From contig NZ_JAJGQH010000014.1 in assembly GCF_020783655.1 (NCBI RefSeq), forward strand, positions 62,001-126,000: 64,000 nt of DNA, written 5' to 3'. Position numbers and translations under genes: made by a program. Every line of letters starts with the position of its first letter. The stretch's first letter is position 1. The stretch is from Xanthomonas melonis (lineage in GTDB: Bacteria > Pseudomonadota > Gammaproteobacteria > Xanthomonadales > Xanthomonadaceae). This document shows positions 1 to 9,946 of the stretch, one piece after another. The notes under the pieces are model-generated. The model saw only the letters and a list, made by a program, of their open reading frames with translations, was not told where the DNA came from and did no database searches.

Positions 1-1394
1 GTCTGCTTGCGGGCCTCCACCTGCTCGGTCAGCCCGTCCAGCGAAGCCTTCTGGGTTTCGTGGCGCAGCTCGATCTGCTCGAACGCCTCGGCCAGCGCAT
101 CCAGATCCAGCCCGGCGCGTTCATTGACCAGCGCTTCGCGGCGGCGCTCGGCTTCCAGCGACTGGCGGTCCAGGTAATCCACGCGCGTGCGCTCCACCTC
201 GCCGGCACGCGAGGCTTCCCCGGTGTCGCGGTTGTGGGTCTCCCAGCGTTGCTGCCAGTCGGCCAGCCGCGCTTCGGCCTCGCGCAGCGCTTCCTGGCGG
301 AACTCGTGGTCTTCGCGCAGCTGCTCCAGCTGCGGCTCGGCATCGGCCACCGCTTCGCGCAGCACGCTCAGCTTCGCCGAGTCCCCGCTGATGTGCTGGG
401 ACAGCTCCTGCAGCTGGCTCTGCGCCTCATCGCGCGCCTTGTGCAGGCGATGGGAGAGCTCGCGCTGGTGCTGGATCTGTTGCTCGATCCGCGCCAGCGC
501 GCTACCCACCTGGTAGACATCGGCCTGCGCCTTGGCCACCGCTTCGGCGGCCTCCTCGCGGCGCACGCGCCCGGTTTCGATGCGCGCCTCGGCATCGCGC
601 TGATCTGCGATCAGCTGCTGCAGACGCGTCTCTTCCTGGTTCAGTTTCTCCCGCAGGCCCTGCAACTGCCCGTCCAGAGCGCGGTACTCCAGCGCTTTCC
701 ACTCGGCGTCCTTGATCCGGCGCTCTTCCTGCAAGGCCTGGTACTGCTCGGCCTGGCGTGCCTGGCGCTGCAGGTGCGCCAGCTGTTTGGTGATCTCCTC
801 GCGCAGGTCTCCCAGGCGGTCGAGGTTCTCGCGGGTGTGGCGGATGCGGGTCTCGGTTTCCTTGCGGCGTTCCTTGTACTTGGAAATGCCGGCGGCTTCT
901 TCCAGGTACACGCGCAGGTCTTCCGGGCGCGCCTCGATGATCTGGCTGATCATGCCCTGCTCGATGATCGAATAGCTGCGCGGCCCCAGGCCAGTGCCCA
1001 GGAACAGGTCGGTGATGTCGCGCCGCCGGCACTTGGTGCCGTTGAGGTAGTACGCGCTGTTGCCATCGCGGCTGACCAGGCGCTTGACCGAGATCTCGTT
1101 GAACGAAGCGAACTCGCCGGAAATGGTGTGGTCGGAGTTGTCGAAGATCAGCTCCACCGTCGCCTGCGACACCGGCTTGCGCGCCGAGGAGCCGGAGAAG
1201 ATCACGTCCGTCAGCGAGTCGCCGCGCAGGCGGCTGGCCGAACTCTCGCCCATCACCCAGCGCACCGCGTCGATGATGTTGGATTTGCCGCAGCCATTGG
1301 GGCCGACGATGCCGGTCATGTTGGTGGGCAGGTGCAAGGTCGTCGGATCGACGAACGACTTGAAACCGGACAGTTTGATCGTGGACAGGCGCAT
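1..1394 (-). CDS. smc: Chromosome segregation ATPase SMC, N-terminal part (partial)
   Basis: Structural maintenance of chromosomes protein, which organises and segregates the nucleoid as a dimer with ScpA and ScpB. The visible 464 residues start MRLSTIKLSGFKSFVD and carry the P-loop GPNGCGKSN near residue 32, then the typical SMC run VRWVMGESSASRLRG. From about residue 165 the protein becomes a long Glu/Arg/Gln-rich coiled coil that continues beyond the window. The hinge, second coiled coil and C-terminal ATPase half lie before position 1. The start is the ATG at 1394, followed directly by the conserved N-terminus. The frame is open to the edge, so this is truncation by the window and not a broken gene. 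Confidence 0.97.
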   Translation of the reverse strand, partial: MRLSTIKLSGFKSFVDPTTLHLPTNMTGIVGPNGCGKSNIIDAVRWVMGESSASRLRGDSLTDVIFSGSSARKPVSQATVELIFDNSDHTISGEFASFNEISVKRLVSRDGNSAYYLNGTKCRRRDITDLFLGTGLGPRSYSIIEQGMISQIIEARPEDLRVYLEEAAGISKYKERRKETETRIRHTRENLDRLGDLREEITKQLAHLQRQARQAEQYQALQEERRIKDAEWKALEYRALDGQLQGLREKLNQEETRLQQLIADQRDAEARIETGRVRREEAAEAVAKAQADVYQVGSALARIEQQIQHQRELSHRLHKARDEAQSQLQELSQHISGDSAKLSVLREAVADAEPQLEQLREDHEFRQEALREAEARLADWQQRWETHNRDTGEASRAGEVERTRVDYLDRQSLEAERRREALVNERAGLDLDALAEAFEQIELRHETQKASLDGLTEQVEARKQ

Positions 1395-1554
1395 GGACGG
1401 GCGGGTTCCGGGCACCGCGCGGACCAGCCGGCAGGCGCTTTCCTGTGAAGCCGACGCCAAGCCCTTGATCGACAAGATCTACGGGCCACGCAACCGGCGA
1501 TGGGGCATGAGTATAACGGGCGCGGTCGCTACGCTGCGGCCGGCCGTAAAACAC

Positions 1555-1580
1555 GAAGGGCGCCTAACCAGGCGCCCTTC
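1555..1580 (-). terminator. Intrinsic terminator after rplI
   Basis: Perfect 11-bp stem GAAGGGCGCCT/AGGCGCCCTTC with a 4-base loop, about 20 bases after the rplI stop codon. Read on the minus strand it is followed by a short T-containing tail (GTGTTTTAC). It probably ends the rpsF-rpsR-rplI transcript and insulates smc. Confidence 0.75.
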
Positions 1581-1601
1581 GGGTACTGCGTGCGGCGGTG
1601 A

Positions 1602-2051
1602 TCAGACGTCGGATTCGACGATGACCTTGACCGAGGTTTCCACATCGGCGTGCAGGTGCAGCACAACGTCGTACTCGCCGACATTGCGGAATGCGCCTTC
1701 GCCCAGGATCACTTCGCTCTTTTCCAGCGGCAGGCCGGCGGCGGTGAAGGCCTCGGCGATATCGCGCGGGCCGACCGAGCCGTACAGCTTGCCTTCGGTC
1801 GAGGCATGCGCCGCGATGGTGACGCTGGCGCCTTCGAACTTGGCGGCACGGCCCTGTGCGTCGGCCAGAATGGTGTTGGCCTTGGCTTCGTACTCGGCGC
1901 GCTTGGCTTCGAACGCTTCGACGTTGGCAGCGGTGGCCGGCACGGCCTTGCCCTGCGGCACGAGGAAGTTGCGGCCGTAGCCCGGCTTGACGCTGACCTT
2001 GTCGCCCAGATTGCCCAGGTTGGTCACTTTCTGCAGAAGAATCAGATCCAT
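1602..2051 (-). CDS. rplI: 50S ribosomal protein L9
   Basis: 149-residue L9, the elongated protein at the base of the L1 stalk of the large subunit. It begins [20 protein letters not shown] and keeps the signature [13 protein letters not shown] around residues 24-36, then a connecting helix (residues 45-75) and the C-terminal rRNA-binding domain. Length matches the family (about 149). It is the last gene of the rpsF-rpsR-rplI operon. The 221-bp spacer to rpsR is unusually long for this operon and holds a dispersed repeat and a hairpin. Confidence 0.98.
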   Translation of the reverse strand: MDLILLQKVTNLGNLGDKVSVKPGYGRNFLVPQGKAVPATAANVEAFEAKRAEYEAKANTILADAQGRAAKFEGASVTIAAHASTEGKLYGSVGPRDIAEAFTAAGLPLEKSEVILGEGAFRNVGEYDVVLHLHADVETSVKVIVESDV

Positions 2052-2117
2052 GGTGGTACTCCGTTATTCGTTAGCGCCAGCACGATGGCGGGCGCAACGG
2101 GTGCTGTCCGAAAAGAC

Positions 2118-2147
2118 GGGATTCGGGATTCGGGATTTGGGAATCGC
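2118..2147. repeat. Dispersed GGGATTCGGGATT-type repeat (copy 1)
   Basis: Three imperfect tandem units of GGGATTC in the spacer between rpsR and rplI. The same unit recurs near 19783, 19926, 32422, 44036, 44229, 56387, 56462, 59912 and 59936. Unlike most other copies, this one has no clear inverted partner close by. Confidence 0.75.
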
Positions 2148-2200
2148 AAGAGCGCGATCGACACCGCATCCCGAACCACCAGACGCCTATCAATTGATAA

Positions 2201-2220
2201 CCCGCACATGGATGTGCGGG
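2201..2220. other. Hairpin between rpsR and rplI
   Basis: Perfect inverted repeat CCCGCACAT/ATGTGCGGG with a 2-base centre. The T-run (CTTTT) is on the plus strand, away from the direction of rpsR transcription, and part of the motif (GTGCGGGCTTTT) recurs 28 bases further on. In the ribosomal transcript it is more likely an RNA-processing or weak attenuating hairpin than a full terminator. Confidence 0.5.
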
Positions 2221-2272
2221 CTTTTGTGAGGAACTCACATACTACCGTGCGGGCTTTTCCGAGGGACTCGGA

Positions 2273-2503
2273 TTAAACGTCGTGGTTGTCCGTGTACGGG
2301 ATCAGCGCCAGGAAACGTGCGCGCTTGACGGCCGTAGCCAGCTGGCGCTGGTACTTGGACTTGGTACCGGTCACGCGGCTCGGCACGATCTTGCCGTTCT
2401 CGGTGAGGTACTGACGCAGGGTGTTGAGATCCTTGTAATCGATCTCCTTGACGCCCTCGGCGGTGAACTTGCAGAACTTGCGGCGACGGAAGAACTTGGA
2501 CAT
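2273..2503 (-). CDS. rpsR: 30S ribosomal protein S18
   Basis: 76-residue S18, which binds with S6 in the platform of the small subunit. It shows the basic N-terminus [13 protein letters not shown] and the family motif [15 protein letters not shown], then [11 protein letters not shown] and the C-terminal arginine-rich segment [11 protein letters not shown]. Full family length. It lies 11 bases after rpsF with S6, its direct ribosomal partner, encoded just upstream. Confidence 0.98.
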   Translation of the reverse strand: MSKFFRRRKFCKFTAEGVKEIDYKDLNTLRQYLTENGKIVPSRVTGTKSKYQRQLATAVKRARFLALIPYTDNHDV

Positions 2504-2514
2504 GACAGCGCTCC

Positions 2515-2946
2515 TTAAGCGGCTTCGGCGTTGTCGCCGTCGGTATCGTTGGCGGCGGGGGTTTCGCCCTCTTCGTCGTCACGACGACGACGGTCGCTAC
2601 GCTCGGGCCGGTCGCCCTTCTCGTCCTTGCTCTTCATGATCAGCGACTGCTCGGTGTCGGCGCCATCGCGCTTGACGACCAGGTGACGCAGCACCGCGTC
2701 GTTGAAGCGGAAGCTTTCCACCAGCTCGCTCAGCACGGCCTGGTCCACTTCGATGTTGAGCAGCACGTAGTGCGCCTTCACCAGGTTCTGGATCGGGTAG
2801 GCCAGCTGACGGCGGCCCCAGTCTTCCAGACGGTGGATGGTGCCGTTACCGCCTTCGATCAGCGACTTGTAGCGCTCGATCATGGCCGGGACCTGCTCGC
2901 TCTGGTCCGGATGGACCAGGAACACGACTTCGTAATGACGACTCAT
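2515..2946 (-). CDS. rpsF: 30S ribosomal protein S6
   Basis: 143-residue S6. The ferredoxin-like core (residues 1-95) begins [15 protein letters not shown] and contains the [19 protein letters not shown] strand-helix segment. After residue 100 comes a long charged, acidic tail rich in D, E and R, of the kind that is glutamylated by RimK in some gammaproteobacteria. The start ATG follows an AAAGG ribosome-binding site. First gene of the rpsF-rpsR-rplI operon. Confidence 0.97.
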   Translation of the reverse strand: MSRHYEVVFLVHPDQSEQVPAMIERYKSLIEGGNGTIHRLEDWGRRQLAYPIQNLVKAHYVLLNIEVDQAVLSELVESFRFNDAVLRHLVVKRDGADTEQSLIMKSKDEKGDRPERSDRRRRDDEEGETPAANDTDGDNAEAA

Positions 2947-3299
2947 GTTTGTTTTACCTTTCGGATGTGGCCACGTGGGCCGGACAGCCCCCCGGTGGTC
3001 CGCGCAAGCGGCCGGTGGAGCAAGGGTTCCCGCCCGAGAGCCAGGCAGGAAGCTCGAAAGTATGGCAGCTCAGGCGTTTAGCCGCAACCGGCCGTCCAGC
3101 AAGGACGTTCTAACGCCCTCCCCCGCCGGGGCGAGAAGGCACGGCTTACGCGCCACTGGCGCATGCGCCTTGGAGCGCCCGCGCCGCAAGCACGGGCCGG
3201 GGGTTGAGTGAGGGTACGGGCAAAGCAGTCGTAGCGTCACTTCTGAAGGCGCGTGGCGACGCGTTTTTGATTCCGGGCACTGACAGATGCCTGGGGCAC
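2947..3299. other. Leader and promoter region of the rpsF operon
   Basis: About 350 non-coding bases upstream of rpsF, opposite the end of the Fe-S carrier gene. It should hold the ribosomal promoter and a leader. I could not identify a clear -35/-10 pair or an S6:S18 autoregulatory RNA by eye, and no open frame here looks like a gene. Confidence 0.5.
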
Positions 3300-3347
3300 C
3301 CCCTCATCCGCCCTTCGTGCAACTTATCCCGCAGGAAAAGGGATAGC
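3300..3347. repeat. Decayed CCCTCATCCGCCCTTCGGG-type dispersed repeat
   Basis: CCCTCATCCGCCCTTCGTG followed by a degraded TTATCCCGC / GGGATAGCG arm. It matches the left arm of the better preserved element at 57601-57747, with several substitutions in the inner palindrome. It lies just downstream of the Fe-S carrier gene stop codon. Confidence 0.65.
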
Positions 3348-3361
3348 GCGCGTCGGCCGGC

Positions 3362-3700
3362 TCAGCGATGCTCGGCGTCGGTAGTGAAGCTCTCGCCGCA
3401 TCCACATTCGGCAGTTGCGTTGGGGTTGCTGAAAGTAAAGGTCTCGCTCAGACCATGCTTGCCGAAATCGATGCGGGTGCCATCCACCAGCGGCAGGCTG
3501 ACCGGGTCGACGAAGATGCGCACCCCACCCTGCTCGAACACCGCGTCGTCGTCGCGCGCCTCGCGCGCCAGGTCGGTGATGTGGCCCCAGCCGGAGCATC
3601 CGGTCTTGGTCACGCCAAAGCGCAGACCCAAGGCACCCGGGGTCTGCTGCACGAAACGCTGCACGCGCTCCAGCGCGGCGGGGGTGAGGCTGACGGCCAT
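3362..3700 (-). CDS. A-type iron-sulfur carrier protein (IscA/ErpA/HesB family)
   Basis: 112-residue A-type carrier that receives Fe-S clusters from a scaffold and passes them to target enzymes. The three cluster-binding cysteines are present in canonical spacing: C35 in [10 protein letters not shown], and C99 and C101 in ECGCGESF close to the C-terminus. I chose the ATG at 3700 ([13 protein letters not shown]) because a GGAGAG ribosome-binding site lies just upstream; the frame extends nine codons further without support. The gene stands alone, not in an isc or suf operon, so IscA versus ErpA cannot be decided here. Confidence 0.93.
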   Translation of the reverse strand: MAVSLTPAALERVQRFVQQTPGALGLRFGVTKTGCSGWGHITDLAREARDDDAVFEQGGVRIFVDPVSLPLVDGTRIDFGKHGLSETFTFSNPNATAECGCGESFTTDAEHR

Positions 3701-3903
3701 GGGAGCTCTCCGGAACGGTGGTGGCAAGTATAGCGAGGCCGCACATCACGGGTGGCAGGCCGGGTGGCGGGGTCTGCAACACATGGGGGCAGCACGCGCG
3801 CGCGACAAGCGGGCACCGGGCAAGCTGTTCAGATGCTCGCGCCAGCGCGGCCGCAGCCAGTAAACTCGCAGGTCATTCAAGGTCGCAACGGCGGGGAATA
3901 GTC

Positions 3904-5298
<1,395 letters not shown>

Positions 5299-5299
5299 G

Positions 5300-5557
5300 G
5301 TGAACTTGCCGGCCGCCATCCCCATCCTCCAATCGCTGGCCTTCGGGCTGGCGGCGATTACGGGCGGGCTGGCAGCGATACGTAACGTGTCGCTGGCGCG
5401 GCTGGCGTCGCGCCAGCTGGATCCGCAGCGCTGGTGGCAGACCAACAGCGCGCGTACCGCAACCCGGCATGCCACGGCTCCGCTTCGCTGGGCCATTGCA
5501 GCGCTGATCATTGGCGCGCTACTTCCGAAACTTTTCCTGATGCTGGCGGCCGCATGA
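5300..5557 (+). CDS. Small membrane protein of unknown function
   Basis: 85 residues from a GTG at 5300, one base after the asnS stop codon; a second in-frame GTG at 5273 would overlap asnS. Two hydrophobic stretches are visible: residues 5-22 (AIPILQSLAFGLAAITGGL) and the last 20 residues (AIAALIIGALLPKLFLMLA). Between them is a basic, polar segment with a WW pair, so a hairpin inner-membrane protein is likely. Its TGA overlaps the next ATG (ATGA), indicating translational coupling. I do not recognise the family. Confidence 0.7.
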   Translation: MNLPAAIPILQSLAFGLAAITGGLAAIRNVSLARLASRQLDPQRWWQTNSARTATRHATAPLRWAIAALIIGALLPKLFLMLAAA

Positions 5558-5859
5558 TTCTGTTCTTCGCCCTGTGCTTCGTCGGCCTGGCCGTCGCAGG
5601 TCTGACCGCGCTGCTGATCTTCTGGCCGCTGACCCTGGTGCACCTGCGCGACCGCCATCCGCAGGCGCTGGAAAGCTTCGGCGACCCGGCCTTCATCAGC
5701 CCCGTGGCATTGCGCTGGTTGCTGGCGCGCCATTACCGCAGCTACCGCGACAATGCGCTGTCCGGGTTGGCCACGCCCGCCTGGCTCTCGCTGCTCACCA
5801 TCTTCTTCGGCCTGGGCATGGCGGCCCTGCTCGGCCTGCTCTCCAAGGTTCTGACATGA
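5554..5859 (+). CDS. Small inner-membrane protein of unknown function
   Basis: 101 residues starting MILFFALCFVGLAVAGLTAL. Residues 1-27 form one transmembrane segment, then a polar middle with HLRDRHPQALESFGDPAF and HYRSYRDNALSG, then a second hydrophobic segment at the C-terminus (LSLLTIFFGLGMAALLGLL). It overlaps both neighbours by ATGA, so the three small genes form one coupled unit behind asnS. The conserved-looking middle resembles the universal stress protein B type of small membrane protein, but I would not assign a function. Confidence 0.72.
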   Translation: MILFFALCFVGLAVAGLTALLIFWPLTLVHLRDRHPQALESFGDPAFISPVALRWLLARHYRSYRDNALSGLATPAWLSLLTIFFGLGMAALLGLLSKVLT

Positions 5860-6182
5860 CGACTGCTGCACCGGATACCGACCTCGATCGCGATCAATGG
5901 TGGCTGGCCACCATCGGCCGCACCCTCATCTGGGCGCGCTTGCGCATCAAGGCCGCCGGCACCGCCGAGGTGCTGGACAGCGACGGCAAGACACTGGCCT
6001 ACGACAGCGAAGACAGCGCGCGTGCCGCCCTGTTCGACGCCGAATTCGTGGCGCTGGACGGGCTGGACGAAGAAGATGCGTTGATCCGCGGCTTCTCGCT
6101 GCACGAGATCACGCCACCGCGAGGCGACGACGACACCGACCTGCGCGAACGCATGGTGGTGAACATGGGCGGCCGCGCCTGA
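5856..6182 (+). CDS. Conserved hypothetical cytoplasmic protein
   Basis: 108-residue acidic protein with no signal peptide or membrane segment. It starts MTTAAPDTDLDRDQWWLATI and has an AEVLDSDGKTLAYDSEDSAR stretch suggesting a small beta-rich fold, ending in a charged tail. ATGA overlap with the preceding membrane gene, and only one base before paiB, suggest co-expression with both. Function unknown. Confidence 0.75.
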   Translation: MTTAAPDTDLDRDQWWLATIGRTLIWARLRIKAAGTAEVLDSDGKTLAYDSEDSARAALFDAEFVALDGLDEEDALIRGFSLHEITPPRGDDDTDLRERMVVNMGGRA

Positions 6183-6183
6183 G

Positions 6184-6819
6184 ATGTACGCACCGCGCGC
6201 CTTCGCCCGGACCGATCTGGCGCTGCTGGACCGCCTGCTGGCGCGCGACCCGTTCGTCACCCTGATCAGTCCAGGCGACGACGGTGTCCCGGCGATCTCG
6301 CACCTGCCGGTGCTGTACCGTCGCGATGGCGAGGCCGTCACCATCGAGGGGCATTGGGCGCGCCCCAATCCGCAGGCCCGCGCCACTGGCGATGCGGTAA
6401 TCGTGGTGCACGGGCCGCACGCCTATGTGTCGCCGAACTGGTATCCGGACAAGGAGGCAGCTGCGCGCGTGCCGACCTGGAATTACGCCGTTGCGCATCT
6501 GCATGGCGAATGCAGCCGGGTGGAGGACGAGCAGGCCCTAGGTGATCTGATCGGCCGCATGAGCCGTCACTTCGAGCAGCGCGTCGGCAGCGACTGGCAA
6601 TTCGAGATGGAACGCGACAGCCATCGCCGCCAGTTGCGCGGCCTGGTCGGTTTTCGCTTCGTCCCCCGCCGTATCGAGCTCACTTTCAAGTTGAGCCAGA
6701 ACCACCCGGCGGCCAATCAGCGCAGCGTCAGTCAGTTCCTGGCGCAGCAACACGACCAAGCCTCGCACGCGATCGGAGCGTTGATGCAGGCGGCAGTGGA
6801 TGCCGATACGACACGCTGA
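6184..6819 (+). CDS. paiB: PaiB-family FMN-binding protein / transcriptional repressor
   Basis: 211 residues matching the PaiB family, named after the Bacillus repressor of sporulation and degradative enzyme genes; the fold is a flavin-reductase-like split barrel. Family hallmarks are the start MYAPRAFARTD, GHWARPNPQ near residue 58, VSPNWYPDK near residue 82, the PTWNYAVAHLHGE segment, and KLSQNHPAANQ toward the C-terminus. Length agrees with the family (about 205-210). It follows the three small genes without a gap. No paiA acetyltransferase is adjacent, so the exact role is open. Confidence 0.88.
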   Translation: MYAPRAFARTDLALLDRLLARDPFVTLISPGDDGVPAISHLPVLYRRDGEAVTIEGHWARPNPQARATGDAVIVVHGPHAYVSPNWYPDKEAAARVPTWNYAVAHLHGECSRVEDEQALGDLIGRMSRHFEQRVGSDWQFEMERDSHRRQLRGLVGFRFVPRRIELTFKLSQNHPAANQRSVSQFLAQQHDQASHAIGALMQAAVDADTTR

Positions 6820-7216
6820 GACAACCTCGGCTGCGCACCTGGACGACTATCGCCAGACCGCCGCGCCGCGTCGGCCACATCCGAGCGCACGCTGCAGCGA
6901 ATCGACGGATGTTCGGCAGGAGCACGCGAGCGAGCTTGTCATACGCTCACCAGGGACTATCGGTTCCGGACTGATTTAGCCATCGTAGATGCTGGTGTTC
7001 GCAATGGTGCAGATGGCGATGCGGCGCCGCGACGGGTACGTGCGTCCAGCGCGTGGTACGCACGTTAGACGGAGCCGTGGCGAACCGTACCGCACTGAGC
7101 CCAGAGGCACCGCCTCTGCGCCGAGTCCGGCACCGGCCAGAATGAACATCACATTGCAGCCCAGCGCGCTGCCTGAGGACATATCCTTAACTGGCAGATG
7201 CGCCCTTGCAACCACC
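6820..7216. other. Non-coding region, about 400 bp
   Basis: Lies between the converging paiB and the secreted-protein gene. It holds an 8-bp inverted repeat ACGTGCGT/ACGCACGT at 7038-7065 with a partly paired loop, but no T-run. No reading frame here resembles a protein family. It is slightly less GC-rich than the flanking genes and may contain decayed sequence. Confidence 0.5.
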
Positions 7217-7954
7217 TCAGGGCATCCGCTCGAACAGCGTCGTATCGCGCTGACCTCTCACAACAAGCGCGAGCTCTGCACTGCCATCGGCGCGGATCCG
7301 CAGACTGGCCTGGCCATCGCTGAGCTGACGGCAATAGCCCCTATCGTTAGCCACAATCCAGGCATTCAACGCGTCTGCAGAACGCCCGGCATAGCGCAAT
7401 TCCACCTGGCAGTCGCGAGGGGCGCCGTAGCGCAGGCGACCGAGCACGTCTCCCGGGCGGATTGTGGTCGCCACGATCTCCAGCTGTGCGGAGATCAGGC
7501 CCGCCCCGCGCCAGCGCCCGGCTTCCGCCAGCCCTGCGCTGCTCTGGTCCAGGACAACGATCAATGGCGAGTCGCGGCCTTGCAGCGTGAGTTGCATGCG
7601 GGAGCTTGCACCATCGGACACCTGAAGCTGGGCACGCCCACCGGCCAGCGCATCGCAAAACCTGCCGCCATTGCGCGACGACAGCGCGTAGCCGTCCGGC
7701 TGCGCACGTAGCTCAAGCGCGCAGTTGAAGGGAGGGCCGAACCGCAAGTCTGCCGTCTGTATGCCGTCGGCTCCCGTCGCGCGCCCGCTCAGGCGGACAT
7801 AGACCGGGCCGGCGCTGGTGCTTGAGGACAGGATGCCGCGCCAGTCACCGGCCGGTATGCCGTCAACCGCAGCAGCCTGTACTGCAGTCAGCGAAAGACA
7901 AAAGGCCAATGCCGAGGTGACGCGGAAGATGTGACGTTGACCTTGACCAGACAT
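7217..7954 (-). CDS. Secreted protein with two internal repeats, unknown function
   Basis: 245 residues. A signal peptide occupies residues 1-28 (basic start, then TSALAFCLSLTAVQAAA). The mature part contains two copies of a module of roughly 95 residues. Copy 1 has LRFGPPFNCALELRA then GGRFCDALAGGRAQLQV; copy 2 has LRYGAPRDCQVELRY then RGYCRQLSDGQASLRI. Each module has two cysteines at equivalent places, so one disulfide per repeat is likely in the periplasm. The pattern looks like a small beta-sandwich duplicated in tandem. I do not recognise a named family. It stands alone, divergent from carbonic anhydrase. Confidence 0.8.
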   Translation of the reverse strand: MSGQGQRHIFRVTSALAFCLSLTAVQAAAVDGIPAGDWRGILSSSTSAGPVYVRLSGRATGADGIQTADLRFGPPFNCALELRAQPDGYALSSRNGGRFCDALAGGRAQLQVSDGASSRMQLTLQGRDSPLIVVLDQSSAGLAEAGRWRGAGLISAQLEIVATTIRPGDVLGRLRYGAPRDCQVELRYAGRSADALNAWIVANDRGYCRQLSDGQASLRIRADGSAELALVVRGQRDTTLFERMP

Positions 7955-8517
7955 GGGAAAGCTCCGATAGGAAGTTGGACGGCATGGAAAGCCCGATCGA
8001 GCTACTGCTCAGCACGCCACTTGTAGCAGTCACCAGAACGGCAGCCAAGCCTATGATGAAGATGGATCGCCGCCGGCACCGAGACCGCCGACAAAGATCT
8101 GTATGCAAGGCGGCCACATCGGTTGCCAGCCGCTCGGCTACCGCACGGGCATCGGCGTCTGACAACAGCGACCTCCTGGCACCGTGCCGAGACCGGACAG
8201 TGGCACGTCCACGGACGGATGAAGCGGCCACTGCTTCAACGCAATGCCATCAAACCAAGCACGCCACGCGGACATCGCTTCATTGATCGCCGATTTTCAG
8301 CGAGTGCAAAGGCGTACGGCGGCAAGGAGATCCCGCGGGGCTGCTGGATGGTTGAAGTCAGCCATCGGCGCCCCCGGTCGAGCGATCTGCGGCGCCAGTG
8401 TCCGCATCAATGCAATGGCTGGACATTCGCCGTTGCCGATACTATCGAGCCTGAAAGCTGATTCGTTCCGGCTCCGTCAGGAGCCACCACAACCGCGTTT
8501 TCTGGAATACTGCCCAC
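7955..8517. other. Intergenic region upstream of can, about 560 bp
   Basis: Long divergent spacer between the secreted-repeat gene and carbonic anhydrase. Several short frames exist on both strands, but none has family similarity or a good ribosome-binding site. A small hairpin GGCTCC-GTCA-GGAGCC lies at 8470-8485 in the probable leader of can. Otherwise I see nothing definite. Confidence 0.45.
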
Positions 8518-9180
8518 ATGAACGAACTCAACCATCTGCTAGACAACAACCGCGCCTGGTCAGAGCGTATCCGTCGCGAAGATCCGGAATTCTTCTCCAA
8601 ACTGTCCACCCAACAGACGCCCGAGTACCTGTGGATCGGCTGCTCGGACTCGCGCGTGCCGGCCAATCAGATCATCGACATGGCGCCGGGCGAGGTGTTC
8701 GTCCATCGCAACATCGCCAATGTGGTCGTGCATACCGATCTGAACTGCCTGTCGGTGATCCAGTTCGCGGTCGATGTGCTCAAGGTCAAGCACATCCTGG
8801 TAGTCGGCCACTACGGCTGCGGCGGCGTGTTCGCCAGCCTCACCCAGAAGCGGATGGGCCTGGTGGACAACTGGATCCGTCACGTCACCGACGTGGCCGA
8901 CAAGCATGAAACCTGCCTGCACGACGCGGGCGACCTGCCGGTGCAGCATGCACGCCTGTGCGAGCTCAATGTGCTGGAACAGGTGGTCAACGTCTGCCGC
9001 ACCACCATCGTGCGCGATGCCTGGGACCGTGGCCAGGCGTTGTGCGTGCATGGCTGGGTGTACAGCCTGCGCGATGGGCATGCGCACGATCTGGGCATGT
9101 CCATCGATCGCCCGGAGCTGCTGCAGGAGCGTTACGACGCCGCGCTGGCGCAGATCCAAGCCGATCACGCCGAACGCTGA
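8518..9180 (+). CDS. can: Beta-class carbonic anhydrase
   Basis: 220-residue zinc enzyme that interconverts CO2 and bicarbonate in the cytoplasm. The zinc ligands and active-site dyad are all present: C42, D44 and R46 in [10 protein letters not shown], and H98 and C101 in GHYGCGG. Length equals E. coli Can (220). A second, different beta carbonic anhydrase is encoded at 34122-34802 beside a SulP transporter, so this copy is probably the housekeeping enzyme supplying bicarbonate for biosynthesis. It has its own long upstream region and no visible operon partner. Confidence 0.96.
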   Translation: MNELNHLLDNNRAWSERIRREDPEFFSKLSTQQTPEYLWIGCSDSRVPANQIIDMAPGEVFVHRNIANVVVHTDLNCLSVIQFAVDVLKVKHILVVGHYGCGGVFASLTQKRMGLVDNWIRHVTDVADKHETCLHDAGDLPVQHARLCELNVLEQVVNVCRTTIVRDAWDRGQALCVHGWVYSLRDGHAHDLGMSIDRPELLQERYDAALAQIQADHAER

Positions 9181-9266
9181 GTCGCCGCCGCACGCATGGT
9201 CCACCGCGGCGCCCACCGGCGCCGCCGGTTGGCTATGCTGGACGTCTTCTTTGCCGAGGAACGTCG

Positions 9267-9797
9267 ATGCTGGTCCCGCCGATCAACCTGCATGCCTGGA
9301 TCGCGCAGCACCGCCACCTGCTCAAGCCACCGGTGGGCAACAAATGCATCCAGCAGGACGGCTTCATCATCATGATCGTCGGCGGGCCAAACGCGCGCAC
9401 CGACTATCACTACGACGAAGGCCCGGAGTGGTTCTTCCAGCTCGAAGGCGAGATGGTGCTGAAGGTGCAGGACGAGGGCGTGGCGCGCGACATTCCGATC
9501 CGCGCCGGCGAAATCTTCCTGCTGCCGCCGAAGGTGCCGCATTCGCCGCAGCGTGCCGCCGGCTCGGTCGGCCTGGTCATCGAGCGCGAGCGCCTGCCCA
9601 ACGAGCGCGACGGGCTGCAGTGGTATTGCGCGCACTGCAATCACAAGCTGTACGAGGCGATGTTCCCGCTGCGCAATATCGAAACCGACTTCCCGCCGGT
9701 GTTCGATCACTTCTACCGCTCGCCCGCGCTGCGTACCTGCACCCGATGCGGGCAGGTGCACCCTGCGCCCGAACGATATGCCGCGGCTGGCGACTGA
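9267..9797 (+). CDS. nbaC: 3-hydroxyanthranilate 3,4-dioxygenase
   Basis: 176-residue cupin dioxygenase that opens 3-hydroxyanthranilate to the semialdehyde that cyclises to quinolinate, the precursor of NAD. It begins [21 protein letters not shown] and contains the iron site in [17 protein letters not shown] (residues 45-62, His/Glu) and [10 protein letters not shown] with a further His. Like other bacterial members it has a C-terminal rubredoxin-like metal site: CAHC near residue 126 and CTRCG near residue 162. The ATG at 9267 follows GAGGAACG. Kynureninase and kynurenine monooxygenase genes follow after an intervening membrane gene. Confidence 0.96.
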   Translation: MLVPPINLHAWIAQHRHLLKPPVGNKCIQQDGFIIMIVGGPNARTDYHYDEGPEWFFQLEGEMVLKVQDEGVARDIPIRAGEIFLLPPKVPHSPQRAAGSVGLVIERERLPNERDGLQWYCAHCNHKLYEAMFPLRNIETDFPPVFDHFYRSPALRTCTRCGQVHPAPERYAAAGD

Positions 9798-9946
9798 GTG
9801 GGCGGCAGGCCTGACGCGAAGCGGGCGTGCGCCGTGACGTGCCCGGGACAGGGCATGATCAACCGCATTCCTGAACCGCCCGGATCTGGCGTACGCAGGC
9901 AGCCGCCGAGTCAGCTCCCTCCACTGGCACCACAGCCGCCGGCACC

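Noticed and set aside
6976-7215. 79-codon minus-strand frame between paiB and the secreted-repeat gene
   Set aside because: No ribosome-binding site, Arg/Ser-rich, no similarity; the region is better treated as non-coding.
7863-8231. 122-codon minus-strand frame overlapping the start of the secreted-repeat gene
   Set aside because: It has one hydrophobic stretch but overlaps the signal peptide region of a better gene and lacks supporting features.
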